NCBI GenBank assembly: GCA_029207755.1
Contig: JARCOQ010000008.1
Location: forward strand, 26,959,021-27,023,020
Origin: Chamaea fasciata
Lineage: Eukaryota; Chordata; Aves; Passeriformes; Sylviidae
Reading direction: 5' to 3'
DNA length: 64,000 nt
Shown here: positions 48,113 through 59,900 of the stretch, piece after piece
Layout: the number at the start of each line of letters is the position of its first letter
How positions within the stretch are numbered: the stretch's first letter is position 1
Notes under the pieces: model-generated
What the model was told of the DNA's origin: nothing
Seen by the model: the letters and a program-made list of their open reading frames with translations, nothing else
Databases searched by the model: none
Program-made: the position numbers and the translations under genes

Positions 48113-51100
48113 AAGAAGGAGTCTCTGAAACTCTCACCTTGTAAAAACTCAGATCTTCTAACATATCTCCAAGGGATCCTTCCAAAAAACTTGATTGGGA
48201 TCAAACTTGTGCTGAACAGGAGTCAGCCAGCTGGCTGGTTTGCCAGGATCCAGGAAGAGACTTCTACTTTTATCACAATCTAACTGGAATTGCAGCCTGA
48301 ACTGGGATGTATAATCACATGCACATTTGATCTCCCTTGGGAGAAGCGAAATGTCACACTGGAGCTAGTTCTGAGCTGAGGAAAAGAAAACAGTTGTGTT
48401 CTGCTCCTGCTGGGTTAATTGTTCCTTACCCTGAGCTGGCTCCGGTGCTGCTGGAAGGTGTGGCAGAGCTGTGGGGTGTGAGCACGGGGCCCTGATGGCT
48501 GCGGAATAATGAACATCGCAGGCATGAGGAGAACTCGCAGGGCCACCTCGTGGCCGTGCCCTGCACAGGACTCTCCGTGGTGGTCACTGTCCCGTACAGC
48601 CAAGGACATTTTCTTCTGTGTGATTATTCCCTCTGGTTTTCCTTCATTTTACCAACACATACTCTCCTTTTTGGCCTTAACCCCCTAAATAATCTTTGCA
48701 CACCCTATTACAGTACCTGGAAAGCATGAGAATCTAGTCCATCAGTGACCACCTATGTAGACTGGATTTGAGCTGCTGCTCATTGCAACCAGGAAAATGC
48801 AAATCACCTGCCAAACAGCTTGTAGCACTAGCAGAATACAGCAGAGGTTCCACATTTGACACTGATCGTTTCATTTCCTGCATGATTCAAATACATGCAT
48901 TTTAGACTAGAGATTTGTATGTTTTAAAAGCCAAAGCAGTGAAGGTGTGAGTGCAGCTTACTTCAGGAACTGCTTATTGATTAGTATTGTTGTCTTCTAG
49001 GACTAGAAAGGAAAAGAATTTTCTTGTTTCTCTTCATGCTGTTTCTGGGTGTTTTTTCCATTTGCTGTGCTTTGGGAATACTTACCAGGTATTTTTACAG
49101 CATGAGCATACAACTAAATCAGTTCTTAACACCACTTTGGATCCTGTTCCAAGTGTTACCTAATAGTTGTATGTGGAACAAACAATAGAAAGACTAGGGT
49201 GAAAGATGGAAGAAAAAGGTGAAAAATTCCTGTAAGCAATTCACTTCTCTGTAGAAGGAATGTAAGAACACACACTCCACAGAGCAGGTGAAGGTCTTTG
49301 GGTGCCCAGGTGAAGTTCGGGATACAGTGTGTACAGTTCAGAGATCATTTGAGCTCTGGGCAGCAGTATCATCACATGGACCCTGGGGATATAGCCTGTG
49401 AAAAAAGTAATGCAGAGTCAGAGGGAGGAGAAACAAAGATGGTGAATCCCACATCTAACAGGGGAAGCACAGATGAAACTGTGGTCTTTCTTTCTGAGGG
49501 AGAGGTTTGTACATATGGCTGAGGTTGGAGAGTGTTCTCTGCATAGTGCTGCTGTTTGTAGATACTTACATGCATGTGGTTCTTAGAAACAAACTTAAAT
49601 GTGAAAATTGGTTCTGGAACCTCTATGCACAACTTCATTGCTGCCCATTGGCTGCATGCACGTGTCTCAGTGTAAACAAAGGTTTGGACCAAACCACTGT
49701 GGGTTATGCAAGTAAGCTGGGCCCAGCAAGGCTGCTGCATTCAGACCAAGGTGTACATGCTGCTGCTGCTCTCCTGCTCTTTGTAAGATGCTGAATGCGA
49801 GTTAAGGGATTTTAGATGGCCTGCTGCCACTTCTCAAAACCCCTGAGGCCTTAATAGAGGAATGTAGGGACCAGAGAAAGCTCCTAGGACTGACATTCCA
49901 GAGTGACTGCAGGCAGAGATTTGCAGACACTGCCTCAAGAACCAGGATTTCAGGATTGGTGGCAGGCTCTGCAGGTGCCCCTCCAGCCAGGACATGGGCC
50001 CGTCCCGTACTGCCGGAAGAGCAGAGCCGCTGCCCCGGACCAGGCGCAGGGCTCCTGCTCCCAGCCCTTCAGCTCTCTCATTGCTACTTCCAGTTGAGTA
50101 TTGGCTTCTTTTATACTTTTAAATCTGAGCCTTACTGCTTATTAAAATGTAGATGATTCCTGATTTGAATATTAAATGTCTTAGTCTGGATTAATAATGC
50201 AGTTGCCAGCAAAGTTCCTGCAGGAAAAGGGAAGCAATGGCTGCAACAGTCTGCTTCCTGCACAAAGCCAGGACTGTGTGTGGAAACTTGGCACTTGCTA
50301 TTCATCTGTTTGCTCAGCAGCTGAGCTGGCATTCGCCAGCTACATGTGTTGGGTTTGTAAATAGACAGAATGCAGTAGCATTTTCTTAGGCATGTTTGAT
50401 ATTTGGCTCTTCCCATTGGGTTCAGGAGCTCTGTGAACTGTCAGCTTGAATCCCTCCCAAAACTAGAATAACACAAGTTTACAGTTTCCCAGCACTGCGT
50501 GTTGAATACCATCCTTAGATTCTTCCCAAGCCAGCAAATAACAAGTAAATAGCATGTGGTGAGTGTGTCCCCTAAAATCTAAATGGTTCCAAATAACCAA
50601 CTGTTATTTCACCATGGTCAAGATAGCAGTGGTTGGAGGGGAATGTTGTAATTACACACATGTACACACAGAGAAACTTCAAAGGGGTGAGGCTTTCCTC
50701 AATTTTCAGAGGACTAATATTTGAAATTTCACCAAGAAATGCAAACATTTCAACTAGTAAATTTGGAACCTGCAATATCTAATAGATTTGGGGCTACAAA
50801 CCCAACTCTTCCCAGCAATATCTGATACTTGGAGCAAATATTCACTCAATTTATCTTGTTGTAGCTTGCTTAGCTAACCAAATCATTGCTTATATAGGGA
50901 GCCTGGTGAGACCGAGGTGACAGAGGTTTGTGATCTGAACATCCTGCAGTTTGGCATCACTGTTCTGCTTTGCAGCTAGAGGTACTGTGTTACAACATGA
51001 CTGACTAACTGGTAACATAGCATTACTCATCACCTGCATTTTATCAGGCACCAATTGGGATAATAGTTCCTACAGTTAGTGTTATAAAATATCAGTTAAT

Positions 51101-51250
51101 GCCTGTGTGCTACTGAGTAGAAAAGGATTTTCCTGCCACTGCTATACTATTGATTGATTGGCTGTAGGGTCCAAATATTTTCTTAAAGTCTATTTTTCGT
51201 TATTTGTTTAAAGAGATTTATAAATAAAATTTTTGTGTAAATCTGGTGTC
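48113..51250 (+). other. Probable 3' UTR of long EPB41L5 isoform
   Basis: About 3.1 kb follow the TAG at 48110-48112 without any spliced coding signal I could recognise. It ends near an AATAAA at 51223-51228 with a GT-rich stretch just after (ttttgtgtaaatctggtgtc). Several small ORFs occur but none has family features. A more distal end, up to about 52.7 kb, cannot be excluded because AT-rich, UTR-like sequence continues there. Confidence 0.45.
51223..51228 (+). promoter_or_regulatory. Candidate poly(A) signal of long EPB41L5 isoform
   Basis: Canonical AATAAA within ttataaataaaatttttgtg, followed by a GT-rich downstream element. It is a plausible cleavage-site signal for the transcript whose stop is at 48112. 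Confidence 0.4.
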
Positions 51251-54200
51251 AGGATGTTGGCAGGTCTGCCCCCCACTTAAAAGCGGTAAGAGTTGACAGG
51301 AATAAATGAATGAATACTAAGTGGTTTGATCTAAAAGTGATTTTACTCCAGTCACATTCTGTGGAGTAAAAGGTTTTATAGAAATCTTGGTGTTTGTAAT
51401 AACCACATCCCAGCCCTTATCTCAAACTGATTAACCTGAGAGAGATGCATTTCAGTCTCACCCATTTAAGATCATCAGAGTCTGCGTGTGCTGGGTGCAT
51501 TTACAGGCTTAGGAAATGGGCATTAAAATACGGGAGTTGAGGCTTTCTTGCACCAGAATTAAGGGAATCTCTTCTTTAGTTCAGTGGTAATAGAGTTTCA
51601 TATAAGTTATATGACATAAATTACCTACTTACCTGTTAATCAGTCATGGTTAATGCATTCGCTTGAATGTATTTGATTTTAAACTTAAATTTTACTCCTA
51701 CTTTGTTGAAGACAGCTATTTAAGACAATTTTGGACAATTTTTTGGATACAACTTCAGCAAGAAAATTTGCAGCCCTGTTGGAGCAGCTCAGGTGAACAG
51801 CGCTGCTACATGCGGATCTCTGTACAAACTGCTTGCAGTCCTTGCCTGCTCTCCCTTTGTCTGCACCCTGCTCCTTCCTTCTCGTTTCATGAAGCACAGA
51901 CGTACTGTTGGGATGAGCGTGTCCTTCACAAACAGCACTGGATATATTTTTCACATTGTGAACATATTCTAGTACAATCCAAATCTACTGGTGAAGTGAT
52001 AGCAGCTCTGTTCCACAGCCAGCTAGCATTTAAAGCTCTGTCTGGGCACATAGTGTTTCTGAGTTTAGGAAGTTTTAGTATCTACATACCTATATATATA
52101 TATGTAGCTGTTACTCACTGTAATGTCACAGCTTTCAAATGCAGCTGGACAATCATAACTTTTCAACCAAAAAATAGACCAATATATGCTGATGGCCTTT
52201 CAGTGACACAGGTGTGATCTGGGTGTGTTTCCCCCAGGTGTTGGCAGCACAGACAGGCGTGCAGCGCCCTCCCTCCTCACCGTGCCGGGGCAGAGGCGGA
52301 GCTGCAGTGGCTCCTCCCGGCAGTGCTCTGGGGAGATGCAGGTGCTCAGCCAGGGCCCGGCCCCGTGTTGGTGCTGGCCTGAGGAGCAGCACTGCCAGCT
52401 GCGCTGCCACACCCACAGAGCTGGGAGCCACAGGATCCTTCTGCAGAATTCACCACCTTTTGACTGCTTGGCTTGAGCACTCTGCTCCATACACACACAC
52501 ACACCCCCTACCTATGTAACTGGACAAACTTATTTTTAAAGTATATAAGAATATTTTTTTAGCTAGATTTGTTTTGTTAAAGCTGCACTAACTACTGTAT
52601 TTTTACATTTTATATGTAAAGCTTGGCAATAGCTCTCAATGTATAATTTATTTGTTGGGTTTTTTATAAAACAAAGTGCACCCTCTTGCTTCTGTTTCAC
52701 AACACTGGTGACATATGAACTGTGTTAGGCACTGCACTGAGATCTGTATTGAAACTGTACATGGGAACAAGTAGATCTGTAGTCCACTCAACCCAGTCTT
52801 GGAATGTTTATGCTATAGTTTTGTCTTAAATACACCATGTCAGTGCAAAAGTCTTGCAGAGTCATCTTTAAGCCCCGTGTTACACCGGCACAGCATAAAG
52901 GGGTGGGTCAGCTGGGGCTTGGGACACCGGGTTGCTGCTCTAAACTTAGCCTGTTGTCAGTTAAAGCATAACTCAGGACAGCACCTAAGCTTGCAGGGAG
53001 ATGCTAAAGAATGAAATGCCTTTTCTCCAACAGAACTGAGATTGGCCAGGAGGACTGTCAGCTGTCCAGTGCCTTTGAAAACCAGTTTCGAGCATGTGCA
53101 GGGAGCCCGAGCTGCCCAGTGTGGTTCCAGTGCAGGCCAGTTAACTGAGCACCCTCACTCCTGTCTCCAGCAAGGGACTGGGCTGTGTTTTCAAGTACAG
53201 CAGCACTAATGATTGTTTAAAGGAAACTTTACTCCCAAGCCCTGACCTCGGCTAAATGCTTAAGAAGGCAGCAAAGGGTAACTAAACCCTTTGATCGTCT
53301 TTGCTTCTCAAAAACTATTTGGAATGTATCAAAAGGAAGAGAAATTATTCCATCCTAATGACTAAGCTCATAGGAAATAATTTCTCTTGCGGCTTAACTT
53401 GTTGTGTAGGTCAAACTGTGATCCCACTGATACATCCCTGAATTGTTCTTCAAATCCACTTACAACTCAAAACAATGAAACTTCTAGGTTTTTCTGTTAT
53501 TAACTGAAAAAAACCCTTCTTTGAATATCTGCATTTTAGAAGAAAATATTTCTGCCATTCATACATTTCATACTATGTTCAGAAACCAAATGTCAGTTAA
53601 AGACAATGAGTTTGTTAAGATGTTTAACACTGATCAGTTTGTTCCCTTATATACAATTTATGATACACCAGCACATCTTGTGTCTCAGATGAGATTGCCA
53701 AGAATGCTGCATCCTTTGCCTTTTGTTCTATGGATTGAATTCCTCTGAGCATATCAGATACATGCAAGGTTCCCTGCTTTTCAGAGGCATTCCAAACAGC
53801 CAACTTCAGTGGCAGCCCCTTCAGTCCCAGCCAAAAATGGTGTGTTTTGTTCTGTTTCTAAATATTTGCCACTAGCTGGAGTAATTCCATTCATTATTTC
53901 ATGCAGGCCACTGCCGAGCTTTCAGATGGCAGCAGCTTTTAGTCACTCGCCTGGGCCTGGGATGAATTCTCATTAACTGCTACAGTTACAGAGAAATATC
54001 ATAAGCACATCCACAAAGGCTCTTTTCTCCCTCTCTGAAAAGGTGACTGCAGTAGGAAAAGAGGAACGAGGTGCTCTGAGAACCCTTTAGGTGTAGCTCC
54101 AGCCAGGCCTTTCCCGAGCCCCTGCTCTCCTGTGTCCTGGACAGGGGCAGGGAACTGCGGGGCCCTTAGGGCTAGCCCGAGGGGTTTGGCATCTTTTAGG

Positions 54201-56224
54201 TGAGGGAGTGGGTGTGGTGCTGACCATGCTGCTGCCCCCACCTGACCTGGCACACGGGCAGAGCCCAGGGGAGGGAACAGGGGAGATGGGCACACTCCAA
54301 GCTGCTTTTTCCTGCCCGTGCCAAGCCATTGCCTTTGGGCTGGCTCCTGTCCCGTCTGCGTTGGCTCCGAGTAAATGTTAAACCCTTCGTGGGGCTGCCA
54401 AAGGGAAGAGAGTTTGAGGGGGCAGGAAGAAAGGAATGGCAGAGGCTGGATGGCATTTTCCTGGGGCTCTTGCACATCCCCAGGATACCGCTACCTGCCA
54501 GGAGGGCTTCGCGTGACTTGGAAAAATCACTGGTTTATTGTTGCCCTTTCCAGTTAAATTTCCTTCCCTTGTCAATCCTAGATAAAAGGCTGTATGCTTC
54601 AGCAGCTCTCAGGATAATGCCAAAACAGACATGTCAGTCAGCACAAGGAAAACAAGCCGCTGATTTAAGATTGCAGTGCTGAGAACATGCTCAGCTCAGT
54701 TGCTGTACTCATGTCCCTTCCAAACAAACCTCCTGAAACTGGGAAATTCTTGTTCTTGGAGTAGAAATTCAAAGCCTGGGCAGTCCTCAAAGCTGGCTGA
54801 AGTGCAAGGAAATGACTGGGGCTTGCAGAATCGTGTTCCTTGGTCAGAAAGGTAAGTTCTTTGTTCAGTTTGAAAATACACGTATTTTAGACTCATAAAG
54901 GTGAAAATGAACACACAGTGATAGGAAATGGAGCAGGCTTTATTCACATGACAGCGTACAATCCTCTCTGTTTCCAGGTAAGGGTCATGGATGGCCCAAA
55001 TAATTCTTAAGTTGCTTTTTGCAAATCCATCTTTAATTTTCCTGTTCAATTCATGTGACAGTTACTTGTGAGGAGATGATGAAAGTACCTGTAAACATTC
55101 TTGAAATCCATAAATGACTTGAAAGTCATTATTCCTATGAAACTTTTCAAAAGTGAACTTCTCAAATATATGTAAGTATCAACTTACACTTTCAGGGAAT
55201 TTCAGATACCAGCAGCTCTTACAGACAGCTGATGTTCTGTCAGAAGGCCAGTATTTAGTAACTTCTATGGAAATAAATGCTTTGAACGCTGGACAATACT
55301 ACCTTGCAAAACAAGCACTTTTTCTTTTCAGCAAAGAAAAACCAAATATGAACTCAGAACTTACAAATACAGAGGGGAGATGTGTAACAAATACTATGTA
55401 GGGTGATAAAAGAGAGATGGAGTTGGAAAAGCAGAAGTCCCTTGGTGGCTAAAACATGAGTTACCAGTCAAAACAGCCCATGCTTTGTGCCACTGTGTCA
55501 GGCCCTCCTCTTTCTGTTCTCTCCCCACCCTGCTGTAGAAAATCAAACCCTTTCGATTCCGTGTTCAGTCATTAAAGCCAACACTCACTCGGCACATCCT
55601 TTGTTCTTACAGATACAATGCCCTTTCTCTGGTCCTTGCTGATGATTTTCAGGAGGCAGTCATTTTTTCACTTCCTCAAGGTTACATGCAATCCTTGAGG
55701 ATCTTCTAGAATTCAGTTGCTGATTTGTCTGTTGGGGTCCTTTGTCACAGGCCATCTCATGTTGCAAATATATTGTGCAAAGAACACTCAAGAATATAAA
55801 ATCTTTTAAATCTTAGAGAGACATTCCCATTAAGACTAATTGAGTCCCTCCAATGTGACTGTATTTCTTTCTTATGCCAGTGCCAAATGAGCAAGCTTTG
55901 CCCCTGAAATGGCATCTTGTGGAGCCACTATGGGTTACTGCAGTTCTAATTTTCAAGGCAGCATCGGCCATTGCAATTTGAAAGAGTATGAAGTGACCAG
56001 GAGAAAAGTAACAAAAAGAGCAGCATTCCAACAAGCTCCTCTCAGAAATCACAACTTACATGCAAGTTGTGACTTAAATATATGTTGGGTTTTGTTAACA
56101 TTGTAAAAAATCTGTTCGCAGCAAGCATGAGAAGGTTTAATTATTTTTTTCCCCAGCGTGCTGATAGGAAGCTGAAGACAGTTGCAAGCAGTTGGTTTTC
56201 CACCTACTGCCACGGTGGTGGAAA
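51251..56224. other. Intergenic interval between convergent genes
   Basis: Holds AT-rich, UTR-like sequence around 52.5-52.85 kb, a GC-rich block near 52238-52480, the CA repeat and a GC-rich patch near 54.08-54.48 kb. Open frames in the GC-rich patches show no family features. No RNA gene was recognised. Confidence 0.55.
52487..52504. repeat. CA microsatellite
   Basis: atacacacacacacacac followed by ccc, about eight CA units, in the intergenic interval between the two convergent genes. Confidence 0.8.
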
Positions 56225-56230
56225 TTTATT
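56225..56230 (-). promoter_or_regulatory. Candidate poly(A) signal of kelch gene
   Basis: On the minus strand an AATAAA lies 24 nt after the stop codon, followed by G/T-containing sequence (ggtggcagtaggtgg). If used, the 3' UTR is only about 45 nt. A longer UTR reaching further left is possible. Confidence 0.35.
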
Positions 56231-56253
56231 CCTTCACTTTGCAAGCAAAGCAA

Positions 56254-56920
56254 TCACAAGCAGTCAAACTCCATTTGCCTGAGGGAGATCTCAGAGAAGC
56301 TGGACAAAGGTTTGCCCCCGATAAGCAGCAGTGTGTTGGTACTGCTGATCTCACCCCCCGTGGCTGCACACCCACAGTCGGTTCTCTCCTCTTCACCCAC
56401 AGCCTGAGCAGCAGCAAAAGCCTCTCCCGAACAGGCCAACAGATGGAGAGACTTATCCTGGGGCAAACACCTCCTGTCTCTGTTTGGGCCTAGTCCTGTC
56501 TCTGAAGCGGTCTGGAAGGCAGGGAATTCTGCTGGCTCCAGGGGCAGGCTGAAGGTTTTCATTTCTATGGTGTTGCTCCGCTCCGTGGGCTGTGGGCAAA
56601 AGTAGCTGCAAAAGCCAGAGTGCCTCAGGATGGGCACCAGCCTGGGATGGTCCTTCTGCTCACTCCTGCAGTGGCTGGGGAACGTATCAGTGAAATCTGA
56701 GGTAGTTTGGAAATCCACACCAATTCCCAAGATGCAGTGATACATTTTAGGAGAAAAGTTTCCCTTTGTAGTACTAGTAAGCTTCTTCCATGTCTGCGTA
56801 TGGAAATGATACTTCCAGAGGTCATCATTAGGGCTGGAATTTGAAATCCCTCCACCAAAAATCAGCATAGAGTCTTTGCAGACTATTGAAGCATGACCTA
56901 CGACCGGAGGAGGTCCTTGG
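56254..56920 (-). CDS. Kelch gene last exon, blades 5 and 6
   Basis: After acceptor ccttcag the exon gives QGPPPVVGHASIVCKDSMLI, FGGGISNSSPNDDLWKYHFH and TWKKL (blade 5). It then opens blade 6 with FSPKMYHCILGIGV, followed by an insertion of about 110 residues rich in polar residues and cysteine with no kelch signature. The end is TNTLLLIGGKPLSSFSEISL followed by RQMEFDCL and TGA at 56256-56254. The final LLLIGG strand probably closes the propeller. The insertion would protrude from blade 6 and is the most distinctive part of the protein. Confidence 0.88.
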
Positions 56921-59900
56921 CTGAAGGTAAGAGAAACCAGCAGTTAAGGGGAGACCAACAAGAAACTTAGTGCTGATTTTAGCTTCTGTTTTCCTTTTGA
57001 CTCAGAAGGATGACTGCTGAACAGCTGCATTGGGACATCAAAATTACACTGCTGACAGCTGCATCAACGCCTTGCCAACAGCTCTCCTGAGCAAAGCCAA
57101 CTGGAGCCCCAGGGATGGCAGCAGCACTGCATCCTGATCTGAACAATCCCTACAATTACCAAGAGGGCATCGTCTCCCTCTCCACCTACACACAGTATCA
57201 AAGAGTAAGATCAATTCTCTTTCTCTGCTCTTTTAGTGTAGCAAATAGAACAGTTTACCTTGTTCTGATGCTGGACCAGCTGCTGCTTCCAAAGTCCCAC
57301 CTCCACAAGTCCCTCTGTTCTGTGAGCCCCATCAGCCCCCCAAAGAGGTACATGGCTGTGTGATAAACCGCTGCCGAGTGGCCGTGCCGAGCTCCGGGGC
57401 CGCTGCTGTCACAGGGGCTGGAGACACACAACCACTTCCTTGTATCTGAAACAAAAATACTGATTTATAGATGGATCAAATTTATCCTGACTTTTTGAGA
57501 AAGGATTTACTTCCTGGAGGAGGTAACTATTCAGTTGGAGAATAAGGGTTTCTGCTTTAAGCTTATTATGAGTTAACAGCTTAAATTCTGACACTGAACA
57601 AGTGCATTTAAGAAAATCAGTTTTGAAATAAACTTTTAATGAAAATGTCAGATGCTGTGTGACAGATGCCATGGAAATTTTATTTACAGAGCAGTTTTTC
57701 CTACAGCTTTGTCAGTTCATTGACTCTGACACAGAAAGATTCTTTCCTGCCTGTTAGAGGGGAAAAATCAGTCAACAAAAACATTAATTCATTAATGTTT
57801 ACGCTTATTCTCCCCGTGAGGGAAGGAAGGATGAGATAAACCCATCATTCGTTTCAAAATAGTGACAGAATGGCCATCAGATAACAAGTTACGCATTTAG
57901 GAAATCTCTGGGAATCATCTGGTCTGCAATAATCAGACTGGTAATGAACATGCTAATAAAGTATCTCCTGTCAGGTTTGGCTCCCCGTGGTCAGCTGGAG
58001 ATTTGGGATCAAAAGATGGCATTAACAGGCTGAAATCAGGGCCTCTGCTGTATCTGAAAGTTTTTAGTAATCCTTGAAGAATTTTAGTAAACAGTAAACA
58101 GTCTCCTTGATTTTCAGCTGTAAAACTGGCAAATATTGCAAAACTTACTTCAGTGTAATAGTCTAATTAATTTCAGCCAGCAATTAATCAAATTGACAAA
58201 ATTCATTACTAAATGTTGTAGAAGAGAAGCCAAAACTAACTTAGAGCATTTCTACTGGTAGGAATTTTCTTAGCAGAGCAAGCCATGCTCTCCTGCTGCA
58301 GTCATTGTTTTACACTGGATCAAAACCTTATCTGGTTTTTTTAACATACCAAAATGGAATTCCCAAAACTCCTGAGAAATGCCTTTGATGCCAAAGTATC
58401 CCCCATAGACGTACATGCTGGAATGGTACACGACTGCACTGTGACCTTTTCTGTTAGCTGGTGCAGAGCTCTAGAATAGTTCAAAAATGAGACAAAAACC
58501 TATAAAGTCATATCAGCAGCAATGTCTGTCTTGGAAATACACTTCCCCCCCCCCCCCCCCCCCCAAATGATCCTGCAGTCCCAAACTTTCTCTTGACTCC
58601 TCCATCAGGCACAGGTAAGCAAAGTGGTAACTGTGTCACATCTTAAAAAAAATTTTGGGTGTAATTTCAAGGTATAGAAGCATTCTGATGGTGAAGTTTC
58701 AATAGCAAAAAATGAGTGATTCTTAATGTGTAGTGATACAAAACCAATCTCGAAAGACCAAGCCATAAATGCTTCCACTCAGGTTTCAATTAGAAGTGGC
58801 AGTAACTTGGTGAGTCCACGTGTTCACACTGAAGAAATGAAAAATGCTGCAGCACTTCACGTTCCAAAACGTATTAGCGTGGCTGCCAATCTGTTTTCAC
58901 AACCCTACTTTTAAAAGCACAGGCTTCACGTATGGTTGCAATATTCCATTTAAAATTAGTTTTCTTGATAAGGATTTCAGAAAAACAGAAGCAGCAGCAG
59001 AGGAGAGGACTTAACTTCTTATATAGGACTTAAAATTTAAGAGCAGTATTTTTAAACACTGTTTTGAAGAAGGAAAAAGCCTTAAGTTATTGAAAGTGCA
59101 AAGAAATAAAGTATAGCCACATGTCTCTGAAGAGATGAGATTGGAACTGTTTGGGGGAACATATTTCAAAGCAATCTGTTTAATCAACAAAGCAACAGGC
59201 ATTTGATTCACACATTCCCCACTTCCTGGCTCCTTACCTCCGTCTCTGCTGGTTCGTTGCAGCTCTCTGTCCATCTTGCGGAATCTGGGGGATTGAGTTA
59301 ACAAAGCGCAGTTTAGATCCCGCACCACAAGAGGACACTCCTCCCACAGCAATTGTTCAAATTGCACAGCTCATTTTCAAGGAAGTCTCGTCCTGGTGTT
59401 TTCTACTGACAAGGCTGAAGAAATCCCGCTAAGACAGCAGCACTGAGAGACTTGCAGGAGACGGTTTGAACAGTTTTCCTCTATCCTTATCTGATGCAGA
59501 ATCAGACAGGTACCACCCTGTGTTCCTGTTTCCTAAAGCTGAATTTCATAATGCAGAAGTAACCTGTGATTTTCATTATTCTCTGAACTTGCAGGAATTC
59601 CAGATTTCCCTATGGATGTATGACTCCTTCCTTCTGCTTACCACATACACCTTTTTATGGCAGACTTATTCTTTCTTGTTCCTTTTCATAGGTCCGTTAA
59701 ATAGCCCTCAAATAACAGCCAGCAATCACAGATCTGGGATCACCGTGAAGGAGAGGAAATAGCAGATAACCCAGCACCAGAGGTACAAGGAGAAATCAAT
59801 GCAGGCTTCCATTACTTAAAGCTATTCTTGCCAAAAGATTTTAAATAATAACTATGAAGCAGCTAGACACAAAACCAATGCTGAATAACTCGTTTCCAAT

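Noticed and set aside
51663..52217. 184-codon plus-strand frame downstream of EPB41L5
   Set aside because: Residue makeup resembles translated AT-rich UTR, it includes a TA repeat, and no family signature is visible.
53999..54475. 158-codon minus-strand frame between the two genes
   Set aside because: Proline/leucine-rich without a known domain and overlapped by open frames on both strands in a GC-rich patch. An extended kelch-gene 3' UTR or chance is more likely than a gene.
56182..56493. 103-codon plus-strand frame
   Set aside because: Antisense shadow of the last kelch exon, whose minus-strand frame has clear kelch motifs.
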